A stretch of 64,000 nt of DNA from Oreohelix idahoensis (Eukaryota > Mollusca > Gastropoda > Stylommatophora > Oreohelicidae): NCBI GenBank assembly GCA_024509875.1, contig JAMPIV010012164.1, positions 558,001-622,000 on the forward strand. The letters are read 5' to 3'. Below, in pieces: positions 44,640 to 54,579 of this stretch. The position numbers were made by a program, and so were the translations under genes. A model generated the notes under the pieces. The model was not told the DNA's origin. It saw nothing but the letters and a program-made list of their open reading frames with translations, and did no database searches. Numbering within the stretch: position 1 is the stretch's first letter; each line of letters opens with the position of its first letter.

Positions 44640-45440
44640 GACACAATTATTGGACGTGTCCCATAATATTTGGTCACACGGACACCACAATTACAATGAC
44701 ATGACTTGTCCCATAATATTTGGTAGCTGGGCCCCCACAATTACAATAACATGACTTGTCCTATAATATCTGGTCACTGGGCCCCCACAATTACAATGAC
44801 ATGACTTGTCCTATAATATCTGGTCACTGGGCCCCCACAATTACAATGACATGACTTGTCCCATAATATTTGGCCACTGGGCCCCTACAATTACAAGACT
44901 TGTCCCATAATATTTGGTCACTGGGCCCCACAATTGCAATGACATGACTTGTCCTATAATATCTGGTCACTGGGCCCCCACAATAACAATGACATGACTT
45001 GTCCCATAATATTTGGCCACTGGGCCCCTACAATTACAAGACTTGTCCCATTATATTTGGTCACTGGGCCCCCACAATTACAAGACTTGTCATATAATAT
45101 TTGGTCACACGGACACCACAATTACAATTACATGACTTGTCCCATAATATTTGGTCACTGGGCCCCTACAATTACAATGACATGACTTGTCCTATAATAT
45201 TTGGTTACTGGGCCCCCACAATGACTTGACTCATCCTATAATGTATGGTCACAGGGACACCACAGACACAACTGCTCGACTTGTCCAAAAATATTTGGTC
45301 ACTGGGCCCCACAATGACTTGACTTGTCCAATAACATATGTCACTGGGACACAATGACTTGACTTGTCCCATAACATTTGGTCACTGGGACACAATGACT
45401 TGACTTGTCTCATAACACGTGGTCACTGGGACACCTCAAG
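44640..45440. repeat. Minisatellite, ~50-60-bp unit
   Basis: Units acttgtcccataatatttgg then tcactgggcccccacaattacaatgacatg. It begins about 30 bp upstream (minus strand) of the acceptor of exon C. Confidence 0.9.
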
Positions 45441-45464
45441 CACAACTGCCGTTTCTTATAATTG

Positions 45465-45900
45465 TTAAAATGCAATATAATACCATGTGACAATTATCCG
45501 ACATCAATATAATACCATGTGACAATTATCCGACATCAATATAATACCATGTGACAATTATCCGACATCAATATAATACCATGTGACAATTATCTGACAT
45601 CAATATAATACCATGTGACAATTATCCGACATCAATATGATACCATGTGACAATTATCCGACATCAATATGATACCATGTGACAATTATCCGACATCAAT
45701 ATAATACCATGTGACAATTATCCGACATCAATATAATACCATGTGACAATTATCTGACATCAATATAATACTATGTGACAATTATCCGACATCAATATAA
45801 TACCATGTGACAATTATCCGACATCAATATAATACTATGTGACAATTATCTGACATTATAATACTATGTGACAATTATCCGACATCAATATAATACTATG
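45465..45900. repeat. 32-bp minisatellite
   Basis: About 13 units of CAATATAATACCATGTGACA then ATTATCCGACAT with very low divergence, so recent expansion is likely. Confidence 0.93.
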
Positions 45901-45902
45901 TA

Positions 45903-46190
45903 GTGTTGTTGACTCGAGTCGATGGAGTCAAACTCAAGTCAGACTTATGTCACCACAACGACTTGACGTTTTTTATTTTTTTTAATCAGCAACTTAACTC
46001 TTACTATCCGGCAAGCCCCGTGAAGTGGCGCAGGTTTAGTACCAATTTTACGGCTCGCCAGTTCAACTGGCGCGCGACGGTAACGATAGCTAAACTAGCG
46101 CGTAAAAACGCGGTTTTAGCTCACGTATAGTAAGAGTTAACTTGGGGATTGGCAATTGTGGTGAACCAACTTTGCTGTTTTCATTCATAT
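45903..46190 (+). repeat. Dispersed repeat family U, copy 2, split by a MITE
   Basis: Matches the reverse complement of 5468-5612 on both sides of the 147-bp element (gacttatgtcaccacaacg; ggtgaaccaac). Confidence 0.55.
45994..46140. mobile_element. 147-bp TTAA-flanked MITE (M3) derived from the piggyBac family
   Basis: Ends TTAACTCTTACTATCCGGC and inverted TTAACTCTTACTATACG. These match the two different ends of the 38677-43557 piggyBac (TATCCGGC at its right end, TATACGAGCTC at its left end), so it looks like an internally deleted relative that keeps one of each. Confidence 0.85.
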
Positions 46191-46264
46191 CGCACGGAGT
46201 AAACAAAGAAAAACTTTCACAACACACTCATACAGCAAAACAAAAAATGATTTTGATTAAATTC

Positions 46265-46346
46265 ATAAAATAAAAGCAGTCAGCAAATAAAATGAGTCTA
46301 AACTCAGTAAATAAAATGAATCTTAATTCAGTAAATAAAATGAGTC
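46265..46346. repeat. 24-bp tandem repeat (ctcagtaaataaaatgagtc)
   Basis: Three to four units, one containing TTAA, where the next element inserted. One more partial unit follows at 47037. Confidence 0.75.
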
Positions 46347-47036
46347 TTAACTGATTCCGTACGCAAGATCTAATAATAGACGCAAAGGCCGAACGCTGTA
46401 GACGTAAGATCTTTTAAAAGACGCTGATTTATTTCATTGTTTCTTTCTATTCTGATATTTTATACTGCCCGGAATTTATCTCGAACGGAAGTAAACACAA
46501 AACTGGGCAAATTTCAACAAGCTTCAACGTCTTTTATTTGCGTTTGAACGGATTTTTTCACATTCATCTTCATCTTTAATCGTGTTTTGTCGTATCGCCA
46601 TAATGGCCGAAAAACACACAGGATATGTTACTAATATGTGAACAGTGAACAAACTGTGTGATCAACCATAACTTTCTTACTTTTTCTGTGTTTCTAAATG
46701 GATTACCTGCACAAAGAGAGCAGTGAAACTGTATTGTGATAACAATTTATGTTACAAGCCTTAAATAAGTCGAAAATATTTGTTCAAAATTTCAAGTTAT
46801 CTTTTTTCCGTGTACATGTTATCTGTTATAACATAAACATAACATAAAATTAGCTAGAAAGGCATATGGATTTATATTGTTCATCCAATGTACTTTAATT
46901 TGATATATAATATGTTATACTTAACTCATGATTAGACACACATTGTCAGTAAACGTAAATTATGTATGTGTAAATTTTTGGGGCTTAAAAATAATTCCGT
47001 CCAGAGCTGAAAATAATTACGTACGGAATCAGTTAA
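46347..47036. mobile_element. TTAA-flanked MITE M4
   Basis: 690 bp with inverted ends TTAACTGATTCCGTACG and CGTACGGAATCAGTTAA (17 bp, perfect). Non-coding. Inserted in the 24-bp repeat. Ends unlike M1-M3. Confidence 0.88.
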
Positions 47037-47164
47037 CTCAGTAAATAAAATACTAAAAAAAGAGAATATTACTTTTCACTATAGTTCTATATCCAGTAAT
47101 CCGAAATCCCCAGGGACAGCTATTTCGGAAACTGGAATTTTTCACTTTTCAGACGTTGTACAAA

Positions 47165-47290
47165 TCATGTTCAAAAATAGCCCAAAGTCATCCAAATTGT
47201 GATAGAAATGCAGCCCAAAGTCATCCAAATCGTGATAGAAATGCAGCCCAAAGTCATCCAAATTGTGATAGAAATGCAGGCCAAAGAAAC
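47165..47290. repeat. 33-bp minisatellite
   Basis: About four units of cagcccaaagtcatccaaat then tgtgatagaaatg, nearly identical. Confidence 0.88.
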
Positions 47291-47344
47291 TTGATTTTCA
47301 GAATATTTCAGTTCTTGGGTGTTCAGATAAATGGATGCGTTATT

Positions 47345-47900
47345 GTTAAACTATAGCTGTGAACCTTCTCACTCTTCTGCAGCCAGTACCAAGTTGAAGA
47401 CTCCTTGGTATTATCTACACTGTAGATCTAGGCTTTTCCTATGGCTTTTCTGTCATTCTGAAAAGTGTTGAGTTGAAGTCATGAGCTTTAGTTTCTCCAG
47501 CTTGGCTGGCATTTAAATAATCATCACATCTGGTTCCAAGCTAGGAGGAAGAAGCATGAGGCATACTGTGTATTCCCTTCCATCCAAGGGAGCTATCTAA
47601 CTATGCAGAGCTACAATACTAAGCTCTGATTCTGGGCTATCCAATGGAATTGTCATGCCCTGCACAGAGCCACTTCTCAGCTCCCACTGCCTATCATTGG
47701 GTCTATAGTGAGAACCTTCTGCATGCAGTCAACCTGGTCAAGCCAAAGAATCCCATCTGGGTCTCACAGGGGGAAGTGTATGGATGATATCAAGAGTTGA
47801 TGAGAGTGTAATCAGCCTCACAGACAGAGGGACACTTCCACATATATAGAGTGTAGCACTGTGCATAGCTGGTGGTCATATAAGGATGACTTCAGATATG
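47345..47900 (+). repeat. Dispersed repeat family R, copy 2 (uninterrupted)
   Basis: The most complete copy. It shows the empty site for LTR element 2 at ggtattatctacactgtag (47398-47416) and aligns with 30270-31340 and, inverted, 49600-50136 plus 62184-62230. Confidence 0.7.
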
Positions 47901-47999
47901 CATCCATGCATAATAAAAGGGTATAGACCAGTATTATTTATAGTGACTGGTGTGATTGTTTGAGTAAAAGTGATTGTGACTATAAACAGTTTTAGATCA

Positions 48000-48300
48000 A
48001 AGACTTGACTTGAGATTTGTACTAAGAGACTTGAAACTCGACTTGAGACTTGCACTAAGAGACTTGAAACTGTACTTGAGATTTGTACTAAGAGACTTGA
48101 GACTTGACTCGAGACTTGTACTAAGAGACTTGAAACTTGACTCAAGACCTGTACTACGAGACTTGAAACTTGACTTGAGACTTGTACTAACAAACTTGAC
48201 TTGAGACTTGTACTAAGAGTCTTGAAACTTGACTTGAGACTCATAACTGAGAAACTTAACTTGAGACTTGTAACTAAGAAACTTGACTTGAAACTTGTTA
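48000..48300. repeat. ~33-bp minisatellite (gacttgtactaagagacttg)
   Basis: Eight to nine degenerate units related in composition to repeat U. The frames in it are artefacts. Confidence 0.85.
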
Positions 48301-48454
48301 GGAAAGACTCAAGACAGCTGTGATACTATCTGACAATCATCCCACATCAACATGATACTACTCAACAAACAACCATCCTTCATCTTCACAACACTACCTT
48401 ACATCACTGCCTGGCTCCCCCATCTAGCAGACACCTGACTCCAGTTGTCATTAC

Positions 48455-48580
48455 CTGACAGCATTATGCAGGGCAGTGTTTCCACTTTTATCTTGGTCCT
48501 TCAGGCCGACGAAGCGAAACTCCCACAGGACATCAGGTCGAGCATGTCTGGCAGCAATGTGAAGGGCATTGTTGCCACAG
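48455..48580 (-). CDS. Ankyrin exon B of the TRPV-like gene
   Basis: Minus-strand exon of 126 bp: one base, 41 codons, two bases. The acceptor is ...actttaacag and the donor is gtaatg. The peptide contains two ankyrin signatures, CGNNALHIAARHARPD and KSGNTALHNAV, with spacing of about 33 residues. Its start phase fits the end of exon A and its end phase fits the start of the exon at 44607. The 3' splice site abuts a 21-bp minisatellite that runs from 48590 to 49160, so the branch-point and polypyrimidine region of this intron lies inside repetitive DNA. Confidence 0.8.
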
Positions 48581-48589
48581 CTGTTAAAG

Positions 48590-49160
48590 TAAAATAATCA
48601 ATCACAAAAGTTAAATAATCAATAACAAAAGTCAAATAACCAAGCACACCAGTAAATTTATCAATCACAAAAGTCAAATAATCAATCACAAAAGTCAAAT
48701 AATCAATCAATCACAGCAATAAAATAATTAATCACAGCAATAAAATAATCAATCACAACAGTAAAATAATCAATCACAGCAGTAAAATAATCAATAACAA
48801 AAGTCAAATAATCAATAGCAAAAGTCAAATAATCAATAACAGCAGTCAAATAATCAATCACAGCGGTAAAATAATCAATAACAGCAGTAAAATAATCAAT
48901 CACAACAGTAAAATAATTAATCACAGCAGTAAAATAATCAATCACAGCAGTAAAATAATGAACCACAACAGTAAAATAATCAATCACAACATTAAAATAA
49001 TCAATCACAACAGTAAAATAATCAACCACAGCAGTAAAATAATCAATCACAACAGTAAAACAATCAATAACAACAGTAAAATAATCAATCACAAAAGTAG
49101 AATAATCAGTTTAAAAAAAAGTGAAATAATCAATCACAACTGTAAAATAATGAATCACAT
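48590..49160. repeat. 21-bp minisatellite abutting the acceptor of exon B
   Basis: About 27 units of aataatcaatcacaacagtaa. It gives long frames of a seven-residue repeat on the minus strand that I do not call genes. The array begins within about 10 bases of the 3' splice site of the exon at 48580. Confidence 0.9.
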
Positions 49161-49333
49161 AAAGTAAAATAATAGATCACACGTACCATTTTATTGTCTA
49201 TAGGCGTACTCATTAACTCTTGAGCGCTGCTCAGTACTTACTCCCGCTAATTACTTCTTTACAGTCATGAAGTCAAGCTCCTGATTGTAAAAGAAGAATT
49301 TACTACCTGTTTTACTTTTCCATTTTCTGTCGA

Positions 49334-49600
49334 CTATTGCCATAAAGTGTCAGGGGGAGTAGTGGGGAGCTGAAGTTTGCGGTCTTGAGTCAAGTGTGTC
49401 ATGTTGGCTGCTGTGAGCGCATGTTGCTGCAGGATTTCTGTAAGACATGTACTATCTATCTGCCTCTTGGAAATGTCTTGAGTTCTAAAACTGAATCTTC
49501 TACTGTTGTAGGCACATAGTGGTAACTGATCGGGTTCCATCTTCATAAGGTGGCCAAACCACTTAATGCTCCGTCCATAAGAGACATGCATGGAGTCATA
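49334..49600 (-). mobile_element. LINE 3' coding fragment (LINE-F)
   Basis: The minus-strand frame encodes SIKWFGHLMKMEPDQLPLCA then AYNSRRFSF and NMTHLTQDRKLQLPTTPPDT, the typical C-terminal tail of a LINE reverse transcriptase. Adjacent to repeat R. Truncated. Confidence 0.6.
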
Positions 49601-50136
49601 TCTGAAGTCATCTTTATATAACCACCAGCTGTGCACAATGCTACAATATACATATGTGGAAGTGAACCTCTGTCTGGGAGGCCAATTACACCCTCACTGA
49701 CTCTTGAAATCATCCACACACTTCCAGGGATTCCCCCTGTGGTGAAACTTTTGAGAACCCAGCATTGCACACTAAGCTTGGAGAAGTCACTTGAGGTCCA
49801 GACGTGATTCTTTGGCTTTGACCTGGTTGACTGTATGCAGGAGGATCTCACTATGGACCCAGTGATAGGCAGGGGTAGCTGAGAAGTGGCTCTGTGCAGG
49901 ACATGACAATTCTTTAGGAGAGCGCAGAACCAGAGCACAGTATTTTAGCTCTGCATTTATGGAGAGGCCCCTTGGATGTGGGGAATGCACAGTATGCCAC
50001 GTGCTTCATACTTATAGCTAGGGACTAGGTTTAACAATCCTTTAAATGTAAGCCAAGCTGGAGAAACTGGAGCTCATGACTTCAACTCAGCACATTTCAG
50101 GATGGCAGAAAAGCCTAGATCTACCGTGTAGATAAT
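49600..50136 (-). repeat. Dispersed repeat family R, copy 3 (main part)
   Basis: Inverted relative to 47345-47900. Broken at 50136 by LTR element 2 and continued at 62184-62230. Confidence 0.7.
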
Positions 50137-50625
50137 TGTCGTAAATTTATTCTGAGAGAAAATAGTCTTAGAAATAGTGGTCCGGTTTAGAGTGAAAATG
50201 ATGATGGAAAGCTCAGTGATAAAAATGTAGAGATTAAATAGTTGCTTCACAGCGTGCTGGAGGAGAGTAAAGACAGACTTATTTACGACAAATCGTTTCT
50301 CTCAATCTTCTCTTCCACTCTCCTGGTCAAACAATTATTTGCCAGTTTTCCAGGCACGCATCTGCGCGCGCACCGATTTGGTGTTTTCAAACACACAGAC
50401 GACGTAGATACAAACTATATTAAACGAATAGGGGAAAAGTTGGGCTTTGGGTACATCCAACACAGAACTAAATGAGTTTATGTGATTTTATTCACTTTAA
50501 ACATCAATCACTAACAAATATCAGGTATTACATAAATTATCATAAGTACAGAAAAAAATGCAAATATCAAGGTAGGGAGGGGGTGAAGAAGATTGGTATC
50601 GACTAAGCCCTTCCCGCTTGTATTA

Positions 50626-52539
50626 CTTACTTACTTAGTCGTTCCCCTTCTACCGTGAGGTGTAGAGGTTTGGAAGAGAGAGCGCCAGACCATTCTATCA
50701 GCTGTCTTCTTCCTGGCCTGGTTCCATTCTAGTCCTCGGTCCTTCAAAGATTGTCTAATGTTGTCCTCCCAGCGGACTCTGGGTCGTCCTGGAGGTCTGG
50801 ATCCCTGGCTCTTTGTTTCCCATGCTTGTCGTGGTAGCCGGTCTTCTCCCATTCTGCAGACATGGCCAAACCATCTTAGTTGGGACTGTTCTATTTGGGT
50901 CTGCAGCGGATGGGATTTTAGGCCTTGACGGATCGTCTGGTTGCGGACTATGATGTCTCTTCTTGTTACTTCAACCACTTTCCTCAGATACCTCATTTCT
51001 GAGGTTTGGATCTGGCTTTTGTGGGTTGTAGTCATTGCCCACGACTCGCATCCATATGTCAAGACTGGGACATAGGTGGAGCGGTATACAGCCATCTTCG
51101 TTTTCTTACCAACCTCTTTCTTGCTGAGGAATCCACGATTTATGGCCTGAAAAAGTCTCCCAGCCGCTGCTTTTCGAGTGGCCAACTCTTCTTTGATGCC
51201 TCCCTTTCGGTCTATGATAGCTCCGAGATATTTAAAGTGGTCGACCTGCTCCAGGACCTGTTCTCCCAACTTAATCTGATGTTTTCTTTCTTCTCGTGAT
51301 ATCACCATGGATTTTGTTTTAGAGCTGCTTATGACCATCCCTCTCTTCTCCAGCTCTTCCTTCCAGACTTGCAGGTTGGATTGGAGATGTGCCTCTGATT
51401 TAGCAATCAGGGCAACATCATCAGCAAATGCCAGCTCCGAAATATAGACCTGTCTCATCTTCCAGTACCCCACTGAATACTTTCTTGTTCTCTCCTTACA
51501 TGCCTTGATGACATCGTCCATAAGGAGTATGAAGAGGTAAGGTGATAGGATATCACCTTGTCTTACACCAGTGGTGGTCCTGAACTCTTCTGACTTATGG
51601 TTTGCTGTCCTCACATAATTTCTGCAAGACTTGTAGAAGCTCTGTATAGCATGAATCAGAGGTGCTGGAATATTCTTCCTTGCCAAACAGTCCCAAAGTT
51701 TGCTCCAGGGGACCCTGTCAAACGCCTTTTCCAGATCTATGAAACAAAGATGGATCTCACTCTTATACTCAAGGGCCTTTTCACTCAGCTGTCTGAGTGT
51801 GAAGATTAGGTCTTGAGTACTTCGGTTTGCTTGGAATCCGCACTGGACCTCATCCAATTGTGGCTCAGCTAGGCGTCGGAGTCTCTGCTCTAGGATTCTA
51901 GAGTAGATTTTACCAGGGACACTGAGAAGGGATATGCCTCTATGGTTTCCACATTGTCGATTGTCACCCTTTTTGAAAATTGGTGTTATGATGGCAATCT
52001 CCCAATCCTTTGGTATGGTCTTGTTGCACCATGCTGCCTGTAGGACCTTTAAGAGTAGTAGGTCACCTGATGCTCCCATGTACTTAACCATTTCTGGTGT
52101 TATACCATCATGCCCTGCTGCTTTGCCCATCTTGATTTTCTCTAGTGCTGCCCTCAGTTCTTCCATCTTTATGTCATCTTCACCATCATTGGTTTTCTCT
52201 TCTGTGCTAGTGGTTATCATTTCTGATGCTTCACCATGCTCACCATCCAGGAGTTCTGAGAAATATTCTTTCCATCTTTCCATTACTTCCTTCGGGGCAG
52301 TAAGCAATTGCCTTGCTTGTCCTTTATAAATTTGAGAGGGCATTGTTTTTCCTTCCTCATGTTCTTTAGGGTCTTATAGAACAATTTCTGGTTTTCTTGT
52401 GCATCTTTTTCTAGCTTTTCTCCAAATTCTTCCCAAGACTTCTGTTTTGCTGCTAGCACTTTGTTCTTTGCTTCTGTTCTGAGTGTCACATATTCTCTAT
52501 ATTTTTCCATTTGTCCTGTTGTGTTTTTAGCTCCTAAGT
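50626..52539 (-). mobile_element. LINE-C, longest copy, 5' truncated, with a 90-bp target duplication
   Basis: The 3' tail (ACTT)n lies at 50622-50637. The 5' end is at about 52539. Flanks 50536-50625 and 52540-52629 are 90-bp direct repeats with one mismatch. The sister LTR at 60200-60290 has a single copy of this sequence and no LINE. Confidence 0.92.
50631..52343 (-). pseudogene. LINE-C reverse transcriptase (truncated, one frameshift)
   Basis: About 570 residues. Reverse transcriptase motifs in order: AIITPIFKKGDNRQCGNHRG, FIDLEKAFDRVPW, GVRQGDILSPYLFIL, LAFADDVALIAKSE (active site), then YLGAIIDRKGG, LTYGCESWAM, LRWFGHVCRMGEDR and RPRVRWEDNIRQSL. The 5' neighbour frame (52283-52510, MEKYREYVTLRTEAKNKVLA) is the linker before the domain, in another frame, so a frameshift lies near 52300. 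The endonuclease is missing because of 5' truncation. The short tandem tail suggests an RTE-type LINE. Confidence 0.88.
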
Positions 52540-54545
52540 ATTATCATAAGTACAGAAAAAAATGCAAATATCAAGGTAGGGAGGGGGTGAAGAAGATTGG
52601 TATCGACTAAGCCCTTTCCGCTTGTATTAGACAAAGATAAACCCAGTCTCAAGATGGATAGTTATCAGGAGCATAGGAAATTTAACCCAACAGTGAATTT
52701 AATCACTCTGAAAGAGGTGTTACAATATTAGTTATGGTGGTAGACAAAAATTACTGTTATCCCAATGGTGTCTTCCCTTTCCTAAGCAAAGAAGAAAAAA
52801 AAAAGGGGGGGGGGGGATGAAACAGAGTTAACAAATTATCCCACTAAAGGAACAATGCCGGGTATACAGAAAACGTATTACCCAGTAGGCAAGTTAACAA
52901 ATGGGTTGTTGCAAAAAATAAATCTCCTGTCATTCATGCACACTGTGAGGATCCACACTCATATACACCACACACTTACCGAGTTGCAGCATCAGTCAAT
53001 CCATAGAATGATAAACACAATAATTAACTCTTGACGTATGACAACTGTCTAGTCCTTCTATGTCCCACCCCAGATAATGCGAGGATTCACTGAGAGCAAA
53101 TATTCCCGCTTATCGCCGAACTAGAAGTTCTAAGAGTTCTTGTGTTTTATTATAAAGAAACGAGTCTATGGGATGGCACTGACACAATTCAACACAGGGG
53201 TGAAAATGAGGTGATGGTAATATTCCTTCACTGCGTGATGACATCAGCTGACCGGTAAAGTTTTTTTTAATCCAGTGAGGAAAAACTCTGCTCGGTCACA
53301 GTCAGGTAAATCGGTAATCTCTCACAATAGAGCAGTATATAAACTATCGCTACTGGCACTGTTCATCTTCCAGTTTATCTTACAGATTTAATTTGATGAT
53401 AATAATCAAATGATCTTGGGTAGGCTTTCTTTCATGTAATTATGTTAGCTAGGCCGTACCGGACCACCACAAGATTTACTTTAAAAAAATGTCTCATCAA
53501 ACTGTCTGGAAGTTTAAGAACCGAGTATGGAAACTCTGAAAGATTTCGTTATTGCTGGGATTGCAAAAGGTGATCAATCTAGAGAAAAAGATAGAAAACC
53601 CATAACAACATAATCATACTTTAAAACAAATAATCTTCTAATGCGCGCGATAAATTTCCCGTTAAGCCTATTATACACTCGAGTATTTAATTATGTATTT
53701 AATAAACACTGCGCGAGTTCTAGTGGTTAAATCACACATCTATAAATATAGGGCTTAACTAAATTTATTAATTATAAATTCCTTTGCGACTTTAAAAGTT
53801 AATTTACGCATTAAACATCTATTATCCTTTTGGAAATAATATAGCAGGTATATCGTTACATTTACAACTGGAACTATTGAGACGGTTTAATTTAATAGGT
53901 TTAAATTAACACAAAATCCAATGAAATATAATGAATGAACTCGACCACTGATCACTTTACACAATATATATATTACCGCTTTGCACAGAATAGAATTCAC
54001 TGCAAATATGTATAAAATCCATGGGATAATCTAGCAAGATTTCAAATATCGCTAGTGCTTCTATCAAGTTCTGGCCAGCGAATGATGAAGTGTATTTCTA
54101 AGTGATCTGTATATCTACAACTGGAATGCAAGATGAGTGGGACATGAGAACTTTGACAGCTTTTTTGATCTCATGAACTTTGGGGGATCTGACCGCCAAC
54201 TCCAAAGAGAGAAGCCGCCCCTGGCCTCTCGTATCTTCGCTCGCTGCTTGCGTCAGCTTTCCCCGTTCGCTCTGGCTGCGATCGGTTCTGTGCTTAACAC
54301 CAAGATGCGAAATCGTTTCTGGGACCACTACTGTCTTTGATAGCGCCGATAGTCTCCCCTGAAATCCCTCAGTCTGTCTCTTTGATCTCGTGCCGCATAC
54401 TAAATGAGTCCTGGTCGGTTCGCTCTGGCGAAACGAAAAGTTACAACAAATGTTCAGGGGTTCTAATGTTATGAAAAGCTAAAAGTCCCTTTAATCATCC
54501 ATCATATCAGGGAAAATTCACTTGTCAAACTAGACGTACGTCACA

Positions 54546-54562
54546 ATCGTCCCCACTTTTGA
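54546..54562 (-). promoter_or_regulatory. Putative polypurine tract of element 2
   Basis: The minus strand reads AAAAGTGGGGACGAT just before the 3' LTR, matching the AAGTGGGGA of element 1. Confidence 0.7.
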
Positions 54563-54579
54563 GACGTGAAAACGTGTTT

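Larger units (their letters stand above)
50137..54545 (-). repeat. LTR of element 2 (3' LTR), split by LINE-C
   Basis: Matches 59801-62178 except for the LINE insertion (50626-52539 plus its 90-bp duplication) and small indels (an extra 18 bp near 53240). Begins TGTCGTAAATTTATT. Confidence 0.93.

Noticed and set aside
44690..45900. Regularly spaced repeats resembling a CRISPR array
   Set aside because: There are no unique spacers between repeats, the units are directly adjacent, no cas genes are present, and the context is an animal intron.
48590..49160. Long minus-strand frame of a seven-residue repeat (DYFTVVI-like)
   Set aside because: The unit is 21 bp, so any array of it stays open by arithmetic; there is no other coding signal.
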